Shown here one piece after another: positions 1-5,668 of a stretch of 5,668 bases of DNA. The notes below the pieces were generated by a model. That model was not told the origin of the DNA and did no database searches. It saw only the letters and a program-made list of their open reading frames with translations. Location of the stretch: positions 1 through 5,668 of the forward strand of contig JAWKSY010000039.1 in assembly GCA_041402125.1 (NCBI GenBank). Direction: 5' to 3'. The DNA is from JAWKSY01 sp041402125. Lineage in GTDB: Bacteria > Planctomycetota > GCA-002687715 > DRQF01. Every line of letters starts with the position of its first letter. Within the stretch, counting starts at the first letter, position 1. The translations under genes and the position numbers were made by a program.

Positions 1-157
1 TCCGTAGACCTTCCAGTCCAGGAAACGGATGTCGTCGCCCGGGACGTACTCCCGGTGCTCACGGAACTCCACCGAGTTGCCCTTGAGGGGGCTCTCGTGG
101 CGACCGGAAACGAAGCCCTCGACGGCCAGGCGAGCCTTCAGCTCGAGCCCGCTGACC

Positions 158-1166
<1,009 letters not shown>

Positions 1167-1180
<14 letters not shown>

Positions 1181-2402
1181 GGATCATCTTCTCCTTCCAG
1201 TCGTGGATGCGTCTCGCGAGCGCGAGGTTGTCTCTTCGCATGGAATCCCGCGCGCCGGCCCGCGGGACCGTTTCGGCCTCGAGGGCCTCGAGCTCGTCCA
1301 GGAGGCCGCGCGAGCGCGCGGCGTTCTCGAGCCAGGCGCGGCGCCGGGCGCGGTCGAGCTGACGCGGCGCGTGGAGCGCGCGCGCGACGTCCTGACGGGC
1401 GAAGGCGAGCTGCCGCTTGATGGCGAGGCGATCGTGACCGCCGTGGGCCAGGAGCTCGGCGGTGTTGTCCAGGAGCTCGTGCTTGCCGCGCCGGCGGCCG
1501 AAGTCGAGCGGCCGGAGCGTCCCCCAGGCGCCGGCGTTCGCCCAGAGGGCGGCCGCGACGACGAGCGCGAGCGTGAGGAGGATGAGGACGAGGGGGAAGC
1601 TCAGGAGGGCCTCCCAGAAGGTCTCGGGGACCTCCAGGCCGTGACAGGTCTCGTCCACGACGACGCGGACGTCCCCGCGGGCGGCCTCGCGGAGCGCGGC
1701 CTCGACGAAGAGCGCGTTGTCGGGGTCCACCAGACCGTGCGTCGCGATGGGATCGGGATCGGACAGGACGTAGAGATTCGGAAACCGCAGGTCGAGCACG
1801 CGGCCCAGGAGGATGCCCTCCTCGGTGGCGACGATGGGTTCGATCTCGGACGAGCGCAGGAGCTGGAGATCATCGATCCGCGGTCGATGGCCGAGGAGGA
1901 CGATCGACCATTCCGGCGCCTCGCTCGAACGGAGCGGGTGCGTCAGTTCGGCGGTGATGCCGAGCGCCTCGAGCGGGCGCAGGATGACCTCGGGCCGCAG
2001 GCTCACGGCCTGGCGGAGGTACCTGCGCTCCGAGTCGGGGAGTCCCTCGCGCTTCCCCAGCACGAGGAGCGTGCTCCCCGCGTTCTCGATCATCTCGACG
2101 AGACGCCGGGCTCCCTCCTCGTCGTCCGCGTCCAGCCGGGGCTCGGCGAGGACCAGGAGCGAGTCGTCCCGCAGACGCGCGGCGGTCCGCGTCCGCGACT
2201 TCTCGACGGTCCATCCCCTTTCACGGAGGTACTCGACGAACAGGTGGTGACCGATGGCGGAGACGCTCTGGCCGTCGGCGCCGGCCGATTCGTTCCCGAA
2301 CCGGTCGCCGAAGACGCTGAGGATGAGGCCGCCGATGAAGGAGAGCCCGATCACCGTGACGAGGATGCCCTGGCCCCGCCGGCCGAATCCGCCCCCGCTC
2401 AC
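1167..2402 (-). CDS. DUF4350 domain membrane protein
   Basis: A 411-residue protein is predicted from the GTG at 2402. Its predicted layout is a short basic N-terminus, membrane segment 1 (about residues 12-31), an extracytoplasmic domain (32-265), membrane segment 2 (266-288) and a basic cytoplasmic tail rich in charged helices. The outer domain shows DUF4350 features: S-A-I-G-H-H-L-F-x-E-Y-L-R-E-R-G-W-T-V near residues 48-66, a D-P-D-N-A-L-F segment (226-232) and VVVDETCHG (247-255), the equivalent of the usual D-E-x-x-H-G. The family is often described as glutamine-amidotransferase-like in fold, but no catalytic role is established. The open frame continues upstream to 2849, but that part is arginine/proline-rich shadow sequence of the DUF4129 gene. 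The GTG overlaps the DUF4129 stop by 4 bases (GTGA) and has GAGGA 7 bases upstream, which decides the start. It probably works with the adjacent MoxR and DUF58 proteins. Confidence 0.87.
1191..1196 (-). promoter_or_regulatory. Ribosome binding site of the MoxR gene
   Basis: AAGGAG on the minus strand lies 10 bases upstream of the MoxR ATG at 1180 and inside the coding sequence of the DUF4350 gene. It supports that ATG as the true start. Another ATG lies between the site and the start, at 1187-1185, but it is in the DUF4350 frame and reaches that gene's stop a few codons later. Confidence 0.75.
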
Positions 2403-3025
2403 GAGGCCGTCCTCAGGGCGATGACGAAGGCCTCGAAGCGGACGAGGCAGAGCTCGTAGTCGTCCCGTCCGGGAACGGCGTCGCCGAAGTGACTCAGCTC
2501 GACGTGACGGACGAGATCGCGGAGCGCCTCGCCGGCGCCGTCGGGAAGGGGGATCTCGCGCAGGATCTCGCGGCTGGTCCAGCCCGAGCGGAGCTGCACC
2601 CGCGCGAGCTCGCAGAGCGACTGCAGGGTGAGGAGCAGGAGCTCGTGGACGGCCTCGCCGTAGCGGCCCTCGTTCGCCAGGGCCTCGATCGCGGCCCGGT
2701 CGATGACGAGCTCGCGACCGGCGAGCCGGGAGTGGCTTCCGACGGCGGAGTCGTCCGCCGAGGCGCCCACCCCGCGACGGACGCGCTGCGTCCAGCTCCT
2801 CGCGACGTGGACGACGACGAGCGCGAGGGCCAGCAGGCCCACCGCCCACAGGAGGACCTCGAGCACGCCGAAGAGGATCCGCAGTCCCGTCGGGGGCGCC
2901 ACCGAGACGCGCGGCGGCGCGGCCCGCTCGATGCGCGGAATGGAGGTCTGATAGTCCTCCCGGGCCAGCGCTCGATCGAGCGCGGCCTGCACCGCTTCGC
3001 GTTCGTCCTGGGTGGGCCCGTTCAT
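2399..3025 (-). CDS. DUF4129 domain membrane protein
   Basis: This is a 208-residue protein with one hydrophobic segment at about residues 49-74, followed by the basic stretch R-S-W-T-Q-R-V-R-R. By the positive-inside rule the C-terminal half is cytoplasmic and the first ~48 residues are outside. The C-terminal half matches the DUF4129 pattern: A-L-A-N-E-G-R-Y-G-E-A (115-125), a leucine-rich helix, G-W-T-S-R-E-I-L (148-155), H-F-G (179-181) and a closing Y-E-L-C-L-V-R-F-E-A-F helix (190-200). DUF4129 proteins are regular neighbours of DUF4350, MoxR and DUF58 genes; their function is unknown. The ATG at 3025 has no recognisable Shine-Dalgarno sequence, and no in-frame ATG or GTG was found in the upstream 40 bases. 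It is the first gene of the four-gene operon, after a 106-base gap containing the terminator-like hairpin. It has no signal peptide and is shorter than many relatives. Confidence 0.85.
   Translation of the reverse strand: MNGPTQDEREAVQAALDRALAREDYQTSIPRIERAAPPRVSVAPPTGLRILFGVLEVLLWAVGLLALALVVVHVARSWTQRVRRGVGASADDSAVGSHSRLAGRELVIDRAAIEALANEGRYGEAVHELLLLTLQSLCELARVQLRSGWTSREILREIPLPDGAGEALRDLVRHVELSHFGDAVPGRDDYELCLVRFEAFVIALRTAS
2410..2414 (-). promoter_or_regulatory. Ribosome binding site deciding the DUF4350 GTG start
   Basis: GAGGA on the minus strand sits 7 bases before the GTG at 2402, inside the last codons of the DUF4129 gene. With the 4-base GTGA stop/start overlap it argues for translational coupling and against starting the DUF4350 protein at the far upstream ATG at 2849. 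Confidence 0.6.
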
Positions 3026-3086
3026 CGCCCGGAATTTAACAGGCCCCGGGTCGATTGACCTCGGGGCGAGCGAGAGGGATTTGGCG

Positions 3087-3114
3087 CCCCCGGAGGATGC
3101 GAGTCCTCCGGGGG
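3087..3114 (-). terminator. Strong GC-rich hairpin, probable 3' end of the redox transcript
   Basis: A perfect 11-bp inverted repeat (CCCCCGGAGGA at 3087-3097 pairing with TCCTCCGGGGG at 3104-3114) encloses a 6-base loop. It begins 17 bases beyond the cytochrome stop codon on the minus strand and lies 61 bases before the DUF4129 start. No T-tract follows it in the direction of transcription, so it is not a textbook intrinsic terminator. It could be a U-less terminator, an mRNA 3'-end stabiliser or a Rho-assisted stop. Its position between two functionally unrelated gene blocks favours a transcript boundary. Confidence 0.6.
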
Positions 3115-3131
3115 GAGCGTTCAGGCCGGGT

Positions 3132-5195
3132 TCAGCGCCAGTGGAACTGGCGCTTCTCCTCGACGTGACACTTCCGGCAGGCCGGAGCGTCCTCGGCGAG
3201 GATGGGAACGTCTCGGATCCGCGTGGCCTGCCAGGTCTCCGCCCCGTGGCAGTCGACGCACTTTCCCTCCTCCGTCATCGCCCGGTGCCCGCGGCTGAGG
3301 TGCGAGAACTCGATGTCGGTGTGCCGCGTCCAGCGGCCGAGCTCGGACTCCGGTCCGAAGAAGCTCGGGTCGCCCGCGCGATGGCACTCGTGACAGCTTC
3401 CGGAGTCCATCGCCCCGGTCCCGCCGACGTTCCGGTGGGCGGTCATGGCCGCGGGATGAAGTCGGGGATCGGATCCCTCCGGAGCCGAGGCCCCGTGGCA
3501 TTCGGCGCAGTTCCGGATCGCCTCGGCCGTGGTCGGGTTGGGGGCGATCACGCCCTCCGTCACGCTCGAGGGGTGGCAGGCGAAGCAACCGGCCTCGAGG
3601 TCGAGGTGGGCCTTCAGGTCGTGGGGGAAGTCGACGCGGAGCACCTCGGCCAGGGCGCGGGCCTCGGCGACCGTGTCGTTCGGCTTGTGGCACTCGGCGC
3701 AGGCGGCGGTGGTGAACGACTCCGTCGCGGCGTTGCCGAGCGTGTTCGAGGCGGCGACCTCCTGGTGGCACTGCATGCAGTCCCCGCTCGGTCCCTCGCC
3801 CCGCGCGACGCCGTGACCGCTGATCCGCTGCATCGCCTCCTTCGTCGTGGGACGCGCGTCCCAGACGTGGGTCGCGTGCTCGAAGATGCCGCGGCGCTTC
3901 GCCTTGGCCTCGAGCTCGGCCCCGTTCCGGTGGCACTCGACGCAGGCGCCCTTCCCCGTGAAGCCGGGGAAGGAGGCGGGATCGTGGGGCTGCGAGTCGA
4001 TGACGAACTCGTAGTCGCGCGGCGTGTGCGGCACCTTCTTCAGATCCGCCGACCAGAGCTCGCCGTGGCAGGCGAGGCACTTCTGCTGGTTGGCCTCGTC
4101 CTCCCACACGCCGTGCCAGCTCGCGGCGAAGGTCACCGCGGCCTGTCGGCTCGGCGGCGCCCCCTCCTGGTGGCACTCCATGCAGCCCTCGTAGTCGACG
4201 TAGAGGAACTCGCGACGGCGGCCGCCCTCGACGTCCACCTTCGCCTCGTCGCCGTCCTTCCGCAGCACGTGGCAGCTCGAGCAGTCGAGGCTCTTTCCGT
4301 CCTGCGCGGCCTTCTCGTAGTGGTCGGCATGCGAGAAGGTGTCGTAGCGCAGCATGACCTCGGCCATGGTCTCGGGACGCTTGCGGCCGCCCGACAGCGG
4401 AAGGTCGGCGGCGTGGCAGCTCCCGCAGCTCGCCTCGGCCGGGATCGTGATGAGGTCGCCCTCGCCGGTCCCGCGGTGGTCGACGTGGCAGGTCGCGCAG
4501 GCGACGTCCCAGTCGTCGGCGGAGGCGTAGCCGAAGGGGTGATGTCCGCGATCGATGTCGTCTGCATGGCAGGCCATGCAGTCCGAGCCCTTCGTGTTGG
4601 GCAGGATCCCGAAGGACGTGTGACAGGCGTTGCAGCCCCGCTGATCCTCGGGAAGGTCCGCGAGCTGGGCGAGGTAGGCCTCGCGGTACGGCCCGCCGTG
4701 GTGCCAGGTGTCCGCGGGCTCCATGATCTTCTCGTGGGTCCCCGGCAGGAAGAGCAGGGGGATGAAGAGGAGGCCGAGGAAGATCGCCGTCCAGTTGCCG
4801 ATGCGGACCGAGCGGAAGCGGCCGAAGGCCACCTCCTTCTTCGCGAGCTGGAGGTTGTCGACCTTGCTGTCGTAGTAGAAGGCCTTGCCGGCCTTGAGGG
4901 AGATCTCGTCCTTCGCGGCGTCGATGCCGACCGTGAGACGCGTCGCGCCGATGACGATCTCGTCACCGTCGGCGAGCGGGCGGCGATCCTCGACCGCGGC
5001 GCCGTTGACGAAGGTGCCGACCGAGGTGCCGAGATCCTCGATCCAGAAGGACCCGCCGCCCCCGCCGATCCGGCAGTGCTTGCCGGCGCAGAAGGGATCG
5101 GCGAGCGCGTACGACGCGGACGAGCTCGTACCGAGGACGATGTCCTCGCCTTCGAGCGTCACGCCGGGTTTGCCCTTGATCGTGAAGGTCGCCAC
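3132..5195 (-). CDS. FHA-domain, membrane-anchored pentadecahaem (15 CxxCH) cytochrome c
   Basis: The 687-residue protein has three parts. Residues ~1-90 form an FHA-like domain (W-I-E-D-L-G-T-S-V-G-T-F-V-N-G at 51-65, then L-A-D-G-D-E-I-V-I-G at 74-83). A basic linker leads to one membrane segment at about 135-151. The rest is a cytochrome with 15 CxxCH motifs, starting at residues 188, 206, 233, 257, 305, 338, 373, 418, 473, 499, 537, 563, 601, 646 and 673. About 22 further histidines follow the membrane segment, including F-x-H pairs such as FSHADH (287-292) and FEHATH (438-443) typical of c3/c7-type cytochromes, so bis-histidine ligation of all haems is possible. The basic linker places FHA in the cytoplasm and the haems outside; the membrane segment would act as signal anchor. 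The GTG start is the only start codon after an in-frame stop at 5223-5225 and has a strong ribosome site. The inferred role is multihaem electron transfer with the upstream iron-sulphur subunit. Partners and substrate are unknown. Confidence 0.93.
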   Translation of the reverse strand: MATFTIKGKPGVTLEGEDIVLGTSSSASYALADPFCAGKHCRIGGGGGSFWIEDLGTSVGTFVNGAAVEDRRPLADGDEIVIGATRLTVGIDAAKDEISLKAGKAFYYDSKVDNLQLAKKEVAFGRFRSVRIGNWTAIFLGLLFIPLLFLPGTHEKIMEPADTWHHGGPYREAYLAQLADLPEDQRGCNACHTSFGILPNTKGSDCMACHADDIDRGHHPFGYASADDWDVACATCHVDHRGTGEGDLITIPAEASCGSCHAADLPLSGGRKRPETMAEVMLRYDTFSHADHYEKAAQDGKSLDCSSCHVLRKDGDEAKVDVEGGRRREFLYVDYEGCMECHQEGAPPSRQAAVTFAASWHGVWEDEANQQKCLACHGELWSADLKKVPHTPRDYEFVIDSQPHDPASFPGFTGKGACVECHRNGAELEAKAKRRGIFEHATHVWDARPTTKEAMQRISGHGVARGEGPSGDCMQCHQEVAASNTLGNAATESFTTAACAECHKPNDTVAEARALAEVLRVDFPHDLKAHLDLEAGCFACHPSSVTEGVIAPNPTTAEAIRNCAECHGASAPEGSDPRLHPAAMTAHRNVGGTGAMDSGSCHECHRAGDPSFFGPESELGRWTRHTDIEFSHLSRGHRAMTEEGKCVDCHGAETWQATRIRDVPILAEDAPACRKCHVEEKRQFHWR
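3396..3779 (-). repeat. Tandem two-haem module inside the cytochrome (2 x 64 residues)
   Basis: Haem motifs 9 to 13 of the cytochrome are spaced 26, 38, 26 and 38 residues apart, so residues 473-536 and 537-600 form two consecutive units of exactly 64 residues. The second haem motif of each unit is CAECH (499-503 and 563-567). Sequence similarity between the units outside the haem motifs is weak by eye. The evidence is therefore the exact spacing, suggesting an old duplication of a dihaem unit, and not sequence identity. Confidence 0.4.
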
Positions 5196-5202
5196 CTGCG
5201 AA

Positions 5203-5213
5203 CCTCTCCTTCC
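5203..5213 (-). promoter_or_regulatory. Ribosome binding site of the FHA-cytochrome gene
   Basis: GGAAGGAGAGG on the minus strand lies 7 bases upstream of the GTG at 5195. It is the strongest Shine-Dalgarno sequence in the window. It confirms a GTG start, since no ATG, GTG or TTG occurs in frame between it and the upstream in-frame stop at 5223-5225. It sits in the 48-base gap after the ferredoxin gene, suggesting independent and efficient initiation of the cytochrome from a shared mRNA. Confidence 0.8.
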
Positions 5214-5243
5214 GTTCCGTCTTCAGCCCGACCGCCGGTCGCG

Positions 5244-5668
5244 CTACATCATGATCGTGCCCGAGCCCTTCAGGCGCTCCGGGCTCTTCCGCAGGATCGC
5301 GCCGCAGGGACAGTTGTAGACGCAGGCCTCGAAGGGCAGGCCGGCGCAGAGGTCGCACTTCACCGCGAGATTCTGGGGCTTCTTCTTCGTCGACTTCGGC
5401 GCGTCCTCGTCGTCGTCCCCGCGCGATCCCGTCGGCTGGCGGCCGAGGATGCGGTTGAGGAAGGGGATCGACTTCAGGAAGGCGAGCGGATCCTCCTCCG
5501 CGACGCCTCCGCCTTCGGGGTCGGCCATCCGGATCACGCCGTAGGGGCAGGCGGCCTCGCACTGATTACAGCCGACGCAGTTCTGGGGCAGGATGTGGAC
5601 CTGCCCGTCGACGTCGCGGCGGATCGCCCCGTACGGGCAGGCGATCATGCACTCCGGGATCTTGCAGT
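5244..5668 (-). CDS. Multi-[4Fe-4S] ferredoxin subunit, DMSO-reductase beta-like, C-terminal part
   Basis: The gene runs off the window edge; 140 complete codons are visible, ending in TAG at 5244. Counting from the first full codon (a cysteine at 5664-5666), three cysteine motifs appear. They are C1-x4-C6-x3-C10-P (its first cysteine presumably just outside), C30-x2-C33-x2-C36-x3-C40-P and C104-x2-C107-x7-C115-x3-C119-P. This order matches motifs II, III and IV of four-cluster subunits such as DmsB, NrfC and HycB, so motif I should lie beyond 5668. Such proteins pass electrons between a catalytic subunit and a membrane or quinone partner. Unusually, about 64 residues separate the last cysteine of motif III from motif IV, including an acidic DDDED and a KSTKKK patch. 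The internal ATG at 5648 is not the start because the frame and a cluster motif continue upstream. It is followed after 48 bases by the FHA-cytochrome, a likely electron-transfer partner. Confidence 0.9.
   Translation of the reverse strand, partial: CKIPECMIACPYGAIRRDVDGQVHILPQNCVGCNQCEAACPYGVIRMADPEGGGVAEEDPLAFLKSIPFLNRILGRQPTGSRGDDDEDAPKSTKKKPQNLAVKCDLCAGLPFEACVYNCPCGAILRKSPERLKGSGTIMM

Noticed and set aside
2403..2849. 149-codon N-terminal extension of the DUF4350 protein from the ATG at 2849
   Set aside because: The extension is arginine/proline-rich nonsense overlapping the whole second half of DUF4129 in another frame. The GTG at 2402 with its GAGGA site and 4-base overlap gives a normal membrane-protein start.
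3121..4176. 351-codon minus-strand open frame inside the cytochrome gene
   Set aside because: Arginine/glycine/proline-rich translation in the wrong frame, with no CxxCH pattern. The overlapping frame holds the ordered haem motifs.
3396..4632. Regularly recurring CxxCH coding segments looking like a nucleotide repeat array
   Set aside because: The recurrence is at protein level (haem-binding motifs) with irregular spacing and divergent nucleotides. It is not a CRISPR array or a DNA tandem repeat.
5229..5241. Small palindrome (CGACCG-C-CGGTCG) just after the ferredoxin stop
   Set aside because: With a workable loop the stem is only 4 to 5 bp, with no T-tract, and the downstream gene has a strong ribosome site. 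This is too weak to call a terminator or regulator.
4963..5562. 199-codon minus-strand open frame bridging the ferredoxin and cytochrome genes
   Set aside because: Its translation is arginine-rich and lacks the cysteine motifs and FHA signature that are intact in the other frames, so it is not evidence of a frameshifted fusion.

Overview
The window is a high-GC stretch of bacterial chromosome. All six supported genes lie on the minus strand, so they are transcribed from position 5668 towards position 1. C-type multihaem cytochromes, a DMSO-reductase-type iron-sulphur subunit and a MoxR/DUF58/DUF4129/DUF4350 cluster together suggest a Gram-negative environmental bacterium with versatile respiration. 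High-GC lineages such as Planctomycetota or Myxococcota fit, but nothing here (no rRNA, no marker gene) fixes the phylum, so this is only a guess.

Right-hand block (5668 to 3132): a redox pair. The first gene is the C-terminal part of a multi-[4Fe-4S] ferredoxin subunit, cut by the window edge. After 48 bases comes a 687-residue protein with a cytoplasmic FHA-like domain, one membrane segment and an extracytoplasmic tail with fifteen CxxCH haem-binding motifs. The pair looks like part of a membrane-bound electron-transfer module whose catalytic and quinone-reactive partners would lie beyond 5668. The FHA-TM-pentadecahaem fusion is the most unusual item in the window.

Middle (3131 to 3026): a short intergenic gap with a perfect 11-bp GC-rich hairpin just past the cytochrome stop codon. 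It probably marks the 3' end of the redox transcript.

Left-hand block (3025 to 1): a tightly overlapping operon in the order DUF4129 protein, DUF4350 protein, MoxR AAA+ ATPase, DUF58 protein (N-terminus only). Neighbouring genes overlap by 4, 14 and 44 bases, which implies co-transcription and probably translational coupling. This is a widespread but poorly understood gene set. MoxR ATPases are thought to act as chaperone-like remodellers together with the DUF58 and membrane proteins encoded beside them. No sequence evidence links the block functionally to the redox pair.

No RNA genes, insertion sequences, CRISPR arrays or other mobile elements were seen, and there is no gene-free stretch longer than about 110 bases.
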